This document shows positions 1 to 10,311 of a stretch of 64,000 nucleotides of DNA, one piece after another. How positions within the stretch are numbered: position 1 is the first letter of the stretch; each line of letters begins with the position of its first letter. Below the pieces are notes generated by a model. That model saw only the letters and a list, made by a program, of their open reading frames with translations, made no database searches and was not told the DNA's origin. This DNA is from Gautieria morchelliformis (lineage: Eukaryota; Basidiomycota; Agaricomycetes; Gomphales; Gomphaceae). The DNA lies in the NCBI GenBank assembly GCA_015179125.1, contig WHVA01000215.1:62001-126000 (forward strand), read 5' to 3'. Made by a program: the position numbers and the translations under genes.

Positions 1-3000
1 CGACCTTGCGGAATATGACGACGACAAGACGATCGTCATCAAATTCCGACGAGGACTTGATCCGACGCTCCAGAACCAAGTTGCGCTGCTTGGGGATGGA
101 GCTCCGGATTTTGATGACCCGGAAGGGTGGTACCAAGCTGCGCAGAAGGTTTCTAGGAACAGGGAGGCAAATGAGGCCTTCGTGGAGACGAGTCGGAACA
201 CGACACGCAGTTCCGCTCGTCCTACTCAACCTGTGCCAAAACCCGGAAGCGCATTCATTCCCACACGGAAATTATTTCCGATGCTTGCTCCGCCTGCTCC
301 TATTAGGAACCATAGCCCTCCTCCCTCGAAGAGTGGCCCTGCCCCGATGGATGTTGACCGCATGCGCGGAAAAGGCCACGGAACTATCACCTGCTTCCGC
401 TGCCGACAACCAGGCCACTACGCTCGCGAGTGCCCCCAAGCCTTTGATATCCGGCTTATGACCACAGAGGAGAAACTCGAGATCCTTCCAGAGTTCCTCG
501 CGCTTGCAGACATAAACGGAGTGCCCACTGCGGAAGAGCTTTCCGAAAATGCGGAACATGGTCTACCGGAAGCGGAAGATGCGTCGGATTTTGTGACACG
601 CAGCGGGTGAGATGTGTGCCCCTGCTGCCTGTACATAACCGGTTTGCCTGTCTTGAAGTAGAGAATGAAAAGCCCCCACTCCCCTCACTTCGTACAGACC
701 CACCGGATAAAGTCACACAAAAACCAAATCTGACACCCCATCCATCCCGCATCCGCCCTTGGGAGAGACGCCTTCCGAAGCGCTATGTTGTTGCTGCCAC
801 CCCTGGCCCCAAGTCACTAGTCATTAAGGTGGAGATCCAGACGACAGATACGGCGGAAGTCAAATCCGGACCCGCCCTTGTCGATTGCGGGGCCACTGGT
901 CAGTTTATGGACCGGGACTATGTGGAACGGAACCGACTGACACGCGGAAGTTGCAACGTGCAATCCCGGTGTTCAATGTGGATGGAAGCCCCAATGAGGC
1001 AGGGTCCATCACGGAGATAGTAGACACAATTCTCCGCTACGATGGACACTCAGAACGCACTTCCTTTGCAGTCACCAGCCTGGGGAAGCAGACATCATCC
1101 TCGGGTTTACCTGGCTTCAGGAGCACAACCCGGAGATCAATTGGCAGACTCGGAAGGTACTGATGAGTCGTGTCCAGCCAAGTGTCACATGTGCGGTCGG
1201 AACTGCGGAAGGAGCGCCAGGAGCAGCGGAAGACCGAACGGCTCATACAGACATGTCGTTCTGGCCCCCATCCACTGCTTGCAGAAGAAGACTCGGAAGC
1301 GGAATTTGAACCGGATCCCACTTCCGATTCCGATTCCGATTCCGACGTCATCCGACTCGGCCCGGAAGACACTCTGGCGGAAGGGGAGCGCTTGCTGTAC
1401 GTAAACCTTCCGCCGGAAGCGGAACACATCCGCGCCACCGGAAATATTTCGCAACGCCTTGCTGAAGCCTCCAAGAGGCATGATAGAGTAGAGGCGGAAA
1501 TTCCGGAGTACCTGCGAGAGTTCGAGGACGTCTTTTCCAAGGAGTCGTTTGATACCCTGCCTCCACGGAAGCTGTGGGACCACGCCATCGAGTTGGAGCC
1601 TGGGTCAAAGCCCACCAACTGCAAGGTCTACCCGCTGTCACCCAAGGAGCAGGTAGAGCTCGATGCGTTCCTTGCGGAAAACCTCCGTACAGGGAGGATC
1701 CGCCCCTCCAAGTCACCCATGGCATCTCCGGTGTTCTTCATCAAGAAGAAGGATGGCTCGCTCAGACTTGTGCAGGACTACCGGGCCTTGAATGCGATCA
1801 CGATCAAGAACCGGTACCCCATTCCACTCATTTCCGAACTGATCACACAACTCCGCGGGGCGAGGTACTTCACTAAGCTGGATGTCCGCTGGGGCTTCAA
1901 CAATGTCCGGATCCGGGAGGGAGACGAGTGGAAGGCCGCATTCCGCACCAATCGAGGACTCTTTGAGCCACAGGTCATGTTCTTTGGCCTCACCAACAGT
2001 CCGCCACATTCCAGACGATGATGAATGACATTTTCCGTGACATGATAGCAGAAGGGGTTGTCTGCGTCTACCTCGATGACATCCTCATTTCACAAAAACA
2101 ATGTCGAACATCGGGAAGTCGTGCGGAGAGTGCTGGAACGGCTCCGGGAGTACAACCTGTGTCTCAAGCCGGAAAAGTGCGAATTTGAGCGGACGCGGAT
2201 AGAGTATCTTGGGGTGATTGTGTCGGAAGGAAAGGTGGAAATGGACCCAGTCAAAGTTTCCGGTGTATCGGATTGGCCCGTGCCGCGAACAAGAAGGAGG
2301 TCCAGTCCTTCATTGGGTTTGTCAATTTCTACCGGCGGTTCATCAAGGACTTCTCCTGCCACGCCGTGCCCTCTTCGACCTCACCAAGAAGGAGGTTGGA
2401 TGGCGGTGGGGAGAGCCGGAACAGCTTCCTTTGACAAACTCAAGGAGCTGATCACTTCGCCCGGTCCTGATCTTTCCCGACGACTCTCGCCCTTATCGAG
2501 TCGAGGCGGATTCTTCCGACGCAGCTACCGGAGCGGTCTTGTCACAGCAGTCATCGGAAGATGGTGGGGGGTGGCATCCGATTGCCTTCTTCTCTAAGAG
2601 CCTTAGTCCGGTCGAGCGGAACTATGAGATCCATGACAAGGAGATGCTGGCAATCATCCGAGCGCTGGAGGAGTGGCGACACTTCCTCGAGGGTGCTCTA
2701 TGCCCTTTGAGATCTGGACAGACCACAAGAACCTCGAGTATTTCCGCACGCTAAGAAGCTGAACCGACGACAAGCACGGTGGTCCCTACACCTGTCCCGG
2801 TTTGACTTCATGCTCCACCACCGCCCGGCCGCACCATGGGCAAGCCCGATGCCCTATCCGCCGGCGGATCATGGAAGCGGAAGTGGAGACAACGCGGATA
2901 TGACACTGCTCCGCCCAAGTCTCTTTGCAATCCGTGCCCTAGAAGGAGTGACTGCAGTTGGGGCGGAAGCGGAAATGCTCCGGATATCCGGAGGCAGTAC

Positions 3001-4914
3001 CGGAATGGAGAGAAGGAGGAGTCGGTGGTGAAGGCAGTGGAGGAACTCGGAAGGGCACTCCGGTCTGTACGGGCAGCGGAATGGTCGGAACATGATGGAC
3101 TGCTCCACTTCAGAGGCAAGGTCTATGTTCCAGGTGGGGCGGACCTCCGCCGCGCATCGTGTCCCAGCACCATGACACACGGGTCGCTGGGCATGCTGGC
3201 AGGTGGAAGACGCTGGAGTTAGTGGCTCGGAATTACTGGTGGCCTCAGATGTCCCGCTACATGGACAGTACGTGAAGACATGTGACCTTTGTCTCCGAAC
3301 CAAAGCCAACGACATCCGCCCGTCGGAGAACTTGTTCCGCTCCCGATTCCCGAATCCCGCTGGGACACCATCAGTGTCGACTTCATCGTTGAACTCCCAG
3401 AGTCTCATGGCTACGACGCGATCATGAACGTCGTGGATTCGGTAGCAAGGTGTCCCACTTCATTCCGACGCACACGACGATCACAGCCCTCGGAGCGGCC
3501 CGCCTGTTCCTTGCACATGTCTGGAAGTTGCATGGGCTCCCGAAGCAAGTTGTTTCCGACCGAGGTCCGCATTTGTGCGGAACTGACTCGGAGCTCTACC
3601 GCCTGCTCGGCATAAAGCTGGCTACCACCACAGCGTACCATCCACAGGGTGACGGACAGACGGAACGGGTCAATCAGGAGTTGGAGCAATATCTCCGCTC
3701 TTTGTCAATGAGAGGCAGGATGACTGGGATGAGTTACTTCCACTGGTGGAATTCCAATACAACAACCATGTACATTCCGCCACACAACAGACTCCCTTCA
3801 TGCTTGACTCCGGACGACACCCGCGGATGGGCTTCAACCACGCCAGGCTGACTCCCGACTCGAGACGGTCAATGAGTTCCGGGACCGCATGGACTCCACC
3901 CTTTCGGAAGCCAAGTCGGCCCTTGCGAAGGCCAAGGATGACATGGCAAGGTACTACAACCAACGCTGGGTTCCTGCCCAGAGTACCAAGTTGGAGACAA
4001 GGTGTATCTAGATGCAAGTGACATCTGCACCACACGCCCTTCGCAGAAGCTTGCCCACCGCTACCTTGGCCCTTCACAATGACGTGGAGGGTTGGACGGA
4101 ATGCATACCGCCTCCGACTTCCGATGTCCATGTCCGCCTCCACCCCATCTTCAATGTGGTGAAGTTACTCCCTATGCTTGAGGACCCAATTCCAGGTCAG
4201 AAGGCTCATCCGCCACCTCCGCCGGAAATTGTAGATGGAGAAGAGCACTATGTGGTGGAACGGATCCTGGACAGCCAGTTTGTGCGAGGATGACTCCAAT
4301 TCCTCGTGAAATGGGAAGGGTATGGATACGAGGAGAATTCGTGGGTCCCGGAGCAAGATGTTTCCGCTCCAGACAAACTCCGTGAGTTCTATAGGACACA
4401 CCCGGTGCCCCTCGCCGAATCCGCTCGCTGGCATTTCAATCCCTCGTGTCCCGTGCTTCGAGGACGCAGCACGCTAGAAGGGGGGTGATGTCAGAGGACA
4501 CCCTGTTTTCCATTTCCAATTCCGACACCACACCCAGTTCCGACTCTATTTCCGACTCCGGTTCCGGTTCCGATTCCATCTCCGCCTCCGCTTTCGGAAA
4601 TGATTCCACTTCTGGGAGAACTTCCACCAGTTCTGTTCGCCTTGCCAGTTCCACTCCAATTTCCGACTTCCGCTCTTGGAACAGTGTCGGAAATCAAATG
4701 ACTTGCGTAATAGGTGGCATCAAGGGTCGATCAAGGGTCAGGGTGGTCAGGGAGATGCAGGGTTGATGGTGGGTGCCAAGTGTTGTCCCTGGCTGCGCAA
4801 CGTAGTATAATACGGGCTCGCTGACATTGGGGTCCTTAGACTTTTCTCTTTGGATTTCCCCTTGTCAGTTGTGTGGTAGTGTGATCTCCATAACCAGCCA
4901 GGGTTGCCCTTACA
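1..4914 (+). mobile_element. Ty3/gypsy chromovirus G1, 3' part, broken fossil
   Basis: The element enters from the left edge, so its 5' LTR and the first part of gag are outside the window. In order one can recognise the end of gag with a CCHC zinc knuckle (near 390-435), an aspartic protease region, reverse transcriptase, RNase H, an integrase (HHCC-type zinc region and DDE core) and a C-terminal chromodomain (about 4.2-4.4 kb), then a purine tract and the 3' LTR. The chromodomain after the integrase is the hallmark of chromoviruses. A second copy of the same family is G2 (42030-48237, opposite strand). G1 is heavily broken, with breaks numbering in the tens, and is clearly the older copy. 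Confidence 0.93.
4489..4914 (+). repeat. 3' LTR of chromovirus G1
   Basis: It starts TGTCAGAGGACACC and ends GGTTGCCCTTACA, directly after a purine tract (AGAAGGGGGGTGA). It matches the two LTRs of G2 over most of its 426 bp but lacks a 63-bp segment that both G2 LTRs carry. The 5' third is built from short TTCCG-type words. The partner LTR lies outside the window, so its target duplication cannot be checked. Confidence 0.88.
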
Positions 4915-5490
4915 GATTTTGCGTCCGACAGCGTCCGATCCTAGCACAACCTCTTTTCACGGGGGGTCCAGGATCAGTTCAATTTTTGTTTACCTTTCTC
5001 TAAGTCACCGCACTTTGCTTTAAATACCTGACTTAGAAATCCAGATGATATTCTACGTATCTACAGGATATCCTCAACGTTTTCACCGAATAGCGCGGAC
5101 TCGATACTTGGGTAAATGTCGACGTTCTTACCGCGTTCCTGCTACATATTAACCAAGGATCGCCCCAATATATTTATTATTCTGGTAAAATAATATTTAG
5201 CGGGGCCGCTGCTCCAGCCGCTGATCACGCTCGACAATGAAAAATAAAATAAAATAAATTGTTCTGATGCACTGGCCACCTGCAGTGTGCAATAATAATA
5301 TACACATGGATCTGAGACGAAGGGAGAGCTGAGAATGAAGGCATGCGCATGCGTGTGCGCAGCGGACGTTGAGTGGAGTTGTCTCAAAAATGTTAGTACC
5401 TTCTGCAGAAGGTATGAGTAGAACTATATAAGTAAATACAGCTTACCTAGTGTGACTTAATCGTTGAAAGGGTGATTTATCTTCTTCCTG
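4915..5490. other. Intergenic stretch, no gene seen
   Basis: About 580 bp between the G1 LTR and the next host gene. Reading frames are short and show no recognisable domain. The last 70 bp hold a TATA-like box that probably belongs to the gene starting at 5491. Confidence 0.6.
5425..5432 (+). promoter_or_regulatory. TATA-like box upstream of the 5491 gene
   Basis: TATATAAG lies about 60 bp before the ATG at 5491. Position and sequence fit a core promoter; this is an inference from sequence alone. Confidence 0.4.
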
Positions 5491-6126
5491 ATGCCTAAAC
5501 AGCCGTTTGCTACGCCGCGCCGTACTGGCGCGATTTTCCCACCGCATCCGGCTTCTAGGTCATTGAAAAGAAAGCTGGACAAAGATAGAGGTGAAGAGGA
5601 AGCAGCTGAAGATGAGAATAGGTCTATCTCACCGAAACCGAAACGCACTTTCATGCGTCCAGCACCGATCCTAGCTGGTGCTTCCTCCGGGTCAGTGGCT
5701 GGGTCTGTGAGGGTCCAGCAAGGTGTATTAGCAGGCAACAAAGGAATAACGGGTATGAAAAGTCTTACCGATGCGCTGACCGAACTGCAGGCTACAGTTG
5801 CCGCAATGAAGTCGAATGGTCACATCCTCAAGTCGGTTTCGTTGCCGGCGCTTGAGAATCGTGTCAAAAAGGCCATAAACATTGGGGAGGACATACAGCA
5901 ACAAATAAAAACTCTTCAAACGGCCCATGAAGAACTTGCCGCTACCGTGGAGAGCCAGGAACAGGACCTGGTCAAGATCGAGGGACGTATGGAGCATATG
6001 GATGAGATAATCGGTGAGTTGACCGAGCAGGTCAACGCGCATTCCGCAAAGAAGGCAAAAGAGGAGGAAAAGTCAGCCCCAAAGAACAAGAGAGGCAAAG
6101 GCAAGAAAAACAAACTGTACCGATAG
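5491..6126 (+). CDS. Small basic coiled-coil protein, unknown function
   Basis: An uninterrupted 211-codon frame from ATG to TAG with no obvious intron. The first 60 residues are basic and Pro/Arg-rich with clusters such as KRK and KPKRT that could act as nuclear localisation signals. Residues about 90-190 are Glu/Gln/Lys/Leu-rich with heptad-like spacing, predicted by eye as a coiled coil. The tail is Lys-rich (KKAKEEEK, KRGKGKKNK). No catalytic motif is seen and I do not recognise the family. The TATA-like box 60 bp upstream and the long open frame support a real gene. A nuclear structural or nucleic-acid-binding role would be a guess. It lies between transposon remnants, so it could also be lineage-specific. 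Confidence 0.6.
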   Translation: MPKQPFATPRRTGAIFPPHPASRSLKRKLDKDRGEEEAAEDENRSISPKPKRTFMRPAPILAGASSGSVAGSVRVQQGVLAGNKGITGMKSLTDALTELQATVAAMKSNGHILKSVSLPALENRVKKAINIGEDIQQQIKTLQTAHEELAATVESQEQDLVKIEGRMEHMDEIIGELTEQVNAHSAKKAKEEEKSAPKNKRGKGKKNKLYR

Positions 6127-6207
6127 TGATTGCGAAGTTCTTGAGATCAATTTCGCCGAGCGCAGGGTCTCGCTGTAGAAACGAAGCAATTGTACTTCGG
6201 GATGATT

Positions 6208-7014
6208 CTAGCATGGCTTGTGTGTGATATTTGTGGTTCCTCCAAATGTGCTGGCGATAAACGCGCGAACATAGGCCTCGCAGACGATGGGATGTTCAGC
6301 AAAAGCAGCTGGCAGAAGAGTGGGATCGAAAGGAGTATTGGGGTCTGATGGATCTGGCTCAGCTGAAGGATCATCAGACGGAAACAAGGTTCCCCGTTGT
6401 ACAAAGGCCGGGTCATGAGTCAAATCAACCAGCAGGAAGATCGCCAGCAAAAGAGCTAGAAAGCGAGTCATCAGAAAAAAAGTCCACAGTTGGTCCCCGA
6501 GACCCAGCCATAGATGAAAGCTCAGAGTCAGCTGCACTGCCATGTGCCTCTGTGGCCATTTGGTCAATGGAGATGGCCCACTAGGAGCTGTGCTTTCCTG
6601 TAGGCCGGGCTCACCTTCGCTCTCGCTGCGCGTATCCTGCATATCGTGACTCCAGCAATCCATTCCATCTCCCTCACTTGCTGGAACATCGAAGACGCCT
6701 ATTCTGGGCTTATCCTTACCTGATTGGCCTTGCTCAAAGTCAAAGCCGCCGATCGTGGTGATTGATGCCTCATGACGTGCGTTCCCTGATGATCTCACGT
6801 GCATCGAGGCTATATCACGACCATAAGGAGAAGATCTCATCGCAGACTTGTCTCTCAAAGCTTGGCGGGCCACGGCTTGGCGTTTGCGCTTGAGTGCGTG
6901 GTTTACCTCGTCTGCCTTGAGGTGACGCTCACGGGTGCGAGGGATCTGAAGCAAGTGCCCCCTGCAGTCTGTGCAGTGGCAGGGTGCAGGGATGCGTGAA
7001 CGTATGGATGGCAT
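6208..7014 (-). pseudogene. N-terminal remnant of a Tnp2/CACTA-like transposon protein
   Basis: The minus-strand frame opens upstream at 7110, but the ATG at 7014 gives a protein starting MPSIRSRIPAPCHCTDCRG. The CxC..C motif followed by Arg-rich RxRERHLK resembles the N-terminal zinc-binding segment of basidiomycete proteins that carry a Tnp2-type (CACTA superfamily) transposase. The end of the frame (HPIVCEAYVRAFIASTFGG) resembles the conserved segment just before the transposase region in those proteins. The transposase itself is absent: the frame stops at 6208 and the 5491 gene follows. A hydrophobic run (FLALLLAIFLLVDL) lies between the two motifs. I read this as a truncated DNA transposon gene. 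The family call is from memory of these motifs and is tentative. Confidence 0.5.
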
Positions 7015-7688
7015 GTTGACGGTACGGTACAACTGTAGCAGTCGGCACGTCGGACTTTTTGTGCAACAGTGACGCGTCAACAACGCGTCGAGGGTGATGA
7101 CGCGCAACATAGAATTATGTATATGATATATATATTACTTACACTACTATGCACTGAAGCAAAAATAACAAGTCCATATATATCCCCGGCCGAGACTTGG
7201 ATAATATTTGGAATATTGGCTCACATATAAGCTAAATATCTCGATAGGAGATATTTGGCAAATACTCAGAAGATATTTTGAGTTTTACTCAAATTTCTTA
7301 AGGAGATTTTTTGGTTCAAAGTGCGGTGAGTTGTCCAGTCACTGAGAGTGAACTAACGCGCCTAGTTTCTGATGCTATCAGGATCCTTTCCAAATCTCTT
7401 ATTCCATCAGAGGTCCCTAGCCGAAAGGAATAATTACAGGACCCGTCGAATTCGGGACTCCCACGTTGTATAAGTAGTCAGCACGATCTAGATATAAGTA
7501 GGTGCACAATGGCTTCATACAATACTGTACTGCGTTGATGGCTGTCGGTAGAGTTTACTCGCTTCCGGTGAAATATTTAAAGTCCGGTCGAACTCCGCCA
7601 CGTTGTCTTCGTCCTCATCTGTTACCCGTTCGTACGTCCGCCTAGGGCTCTTTTGAAGCATTAAGTTGCTTCACCTGATTGCATCTCC
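7015..7688. other. Intergenic stretch upstream of eIF2A
   Basis: No gene seen. Part of it (about 7120-7320) is AT-rich with repeated GATATTT/AAATATC words. The last 150 bp, rich in pyrimidine runs before the ATG at 7689, probably hold the eIF2A promoter and 5' leader. Confidence 0.55.
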
Positions 7689-9972
7689 ATGGCCTCCCAA
7701 ATGTCCCAGCAATATGCTTGTACGTAGCTCTATGTCAACGCTTCTTGTGTGCTGTGGTTGAGAGGTGCAGTCCGATCCCAGAAACAGCTTGACCTTGTCG
7801 GTGGTACTCCTTCTTACGACCATCTGGAGGGCTTTCAGACGCCAGAGGAAACGGCACGGACCTATCAGCACAGCCCCGATGGCAAACTGTTTGCCTATGC
7901 CGTCCCGACTGGGTGTGTTTCTTTGTCTAGCTCGTCTTCTTGAGCGCATTTATAGAACGCCAACTCCTAGCGTACGCATCGTTGCAGCTGAGGACGGAGG
8001 GGTAATTCAAGAACTCACCCTGCCCAACGTCGTCGAGCTAGGCTTCTCACCGAAAGCCACGTTCTTATCTACCTGGGAGCGTCCAGGTTAGTCTAAGTAA
8101 ACCTCATTCTATCTTACCATTTCAATATTATTTGCAGTCCGGTTGGAAGACGGCCCACAACACAAAAATCTGCGAATTTTCTCCGTCGCTACTGGCGAAG
8201 AAGTTTTCGCAATCACCCAAAAATCGCAGGAGGGTTGGAACTTGCAGTATACTGCCTCGGAGTCCCATGCTATCCGAATATCCGGATCCGAGGTACAAGT
8301 ATTCAATCCCGCAGACTGGGCGAAAGGTGTTATAGATAAGCTCAAAGTCGAAGGCTGCACCAGTGTCACACTTAGTCCCGGGCTCAATCCTCACATAGCT
8401 GTCTTCGTGGCGGAGAAGAAGGGTGCACCAGCCGTGATACGCATCTATGGCCTTCTCACCTTGTCATCGCCGCCAACAAGTCAAAAGACTTTCTACAAAT
8501 CCGATCGTGCCACAATCAAATGGAATGCACTTGGCACGCAGGTGTTGGTCCTCACGCAAACAGAAGTCGACAAGACCAATAAGAGCTACTACGGCGAGAC
8601 GGGTTTGTATCTGTTGAGCGCGGCTGGTAATTTTGATTGCCGCGTCACGCTTGACAAGGAGGGTCCGATCTCTGACTTCGCATGGAGCCCTAACTCGAAG
8701 GAGTTTGGTGTGGTTTACGGATGTAAGTCTTATATGCTTTTACAGTAGTGGTGTATTCTTAACTTGAAGTTTAGATATGCCTGCGAAAGCCGTGCTGTTT
8801 GATCAGCGTGTCCGCGTATTGCATGACTTTGGCTCGAGCCCGATCAACTTCATCTCTTTCAATCCCCAGGGGCGGCTTATTCTCCTGGCAGGGTTTGGTA
8901 ACCTTGCAGGCAAAGTTGATCTTTATGATCGACGTAGTCTCACCCGTGTGTGTACGCTGGATGCACCCAACACCAGCTGGTGCGAGTGGAGCCCCGATGG
9001 GAAGTTCATATTGACAGCTACGTTGAGTCCGAGGCTGAGAGTCGACAATGGCATTAAAGTCTGGCATTGCACGGGACCACTGGTGCACGTGCACATGATC
9101 GAGGAACTGTATCAGGCGCGTTGAGATAACTTGAACATTTCACAGCCCTGAGCTCATAACAATATAGGCATCATGGCGGCCTATCCCGGTCGATGACTGT
9201 CCACCGTTTGGTCAAAATATGCCGGTTGCACCGGTTCCATCTGCGTCGGCGTTGGAGCATGCCACATCAAAGCCGCCGCCGTCGAAGCCTGCGGGTGCGT
9301 ATCGCCCTCCTGGTGCTCGTGGCCTCGCAGCCCCGTCTATATTCAAACGCGAAGACGAGGGTGGTGTGCCACATAGGTCTTCCAACGGTATGTCCACACC
9401 ACCGCGAGGATACACCCGCAGTCCGGTGCCAGGATCGAATCCTAACGGCAATAGCGACTACAACGGGAAAGGCGGACGAAATGGGCGGAAACCTCATGTT
9501 CCTGGTGCCCCAACCTCACCTCCACCTGGTGATGGCGGCGAAAAGCGAGGGAAACAAAAGAGGAAGAAGAAAGACGGCAGGGAGGCTGAAAATGGTGCTT
9601 CAAAAGCAGCGCCACCATCCCAAGTCTCTGCCAATGGAACACCTGTGGTCCGGCCGGCTACTCCGGTTGACAATACTAGCGCTATCATTCCAGTGACCGA
9701 GAGTGCCAGCCTTGATCCCATTGCTAAGAAAGTCCGAAATTTGAACAAGAAGGTACGACTTGTCGACGTGAGAGACGTAATCATATAAGGACTGACTGTT
9801 TGTTTTGGCGATGTAACAGATCAAGGCAATCGAAGAGCTCAAAGAGAAGACCAGGCGTGGAGAGCGGCTGGAGGCCACGCAATTGAAGAAGATGGATACG
9901 GAGGCTGAGATCAAGAGGGAACTAGAAGGGTTGATGCTAGCGAGTGCTGCGATTGTTCCAGCTACGGCTTAA
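7689..9972 (+). CDS. EIF2A: Eukaryotic translation initiation factor 2A (eIF2A)
   Basis: Non-canonical initiator-tRNA-binding factor with a WD40-type beta-propeller, acting in the cytosol. Exons: 7689-7719, 7765-7912, 7971-8086, 8138-8722, 8775-9115, 9168-9752, 9820-9972, giving 652 aa with all phases closing. The N-terminal ~420 residues form the propeller, with blade motifs such as SPDGKLFAYA, FAWSPNSKEFGVVYG and WSPDGKFILTAT. The middle is a Pro/Gly/Ser-rich linker (SKPPPSKPAGAYRPPGARG), followed by a Lys-rich patch and a C-terminal coiled coil ending in ATA. Length and order match fungal eIF2A. The start ATG is followed by a 10-codon exon; a second in-frame ATG lies four codons later. Intron 5 (9116-9167) begins with GC rather than GT. 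Confidence 0.95.
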
Positions 9973-10311
9973 CAGGGTAATTTAGAATCGTGCACGCACG
10001 TGTATATTCACGGATGATATGACTGCCGGGCCAGCATGGATGATACATCATGACTTTTGGTAATTTACTTGGATGCCTACCCAATACTTTGAGACGTATG
10101 GAAAGGGTTTGAGCTGCTGGTGCAGTTGATTGACACGAAGTTCCCAGTGGTAAGAGGTTTTGCTAAGTATTCTCAGTTGGGAGACGATTCAGTAACAGAT
10201 ACGTTGTGAGGAGGCATTCAGGCCTGTACGATCGATAGGAAGTGATGTAATATGTGCGACAGGGGACGGCGCCAAGCAGCCGGATCCCGCCGACTTTGGA
10301 TTTATACCACC
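9973..10311. other. Intergenic stretch between eIF2A and THOC1
   Basis: About 340 bp with no gene seen. It must hold the eIF2A 3' end and the THOC1 promoter, since both genes run in the same direction. Confidence 0.55.

Noticed and set aside
5491-6126. The coiled-coil ORF as a capsid-like or transposon protein
   Set aside because: No zinc knuckle, catalytic motif or flanking terminal repeats; a host-like promoter is present. Left as an unknown host protein.
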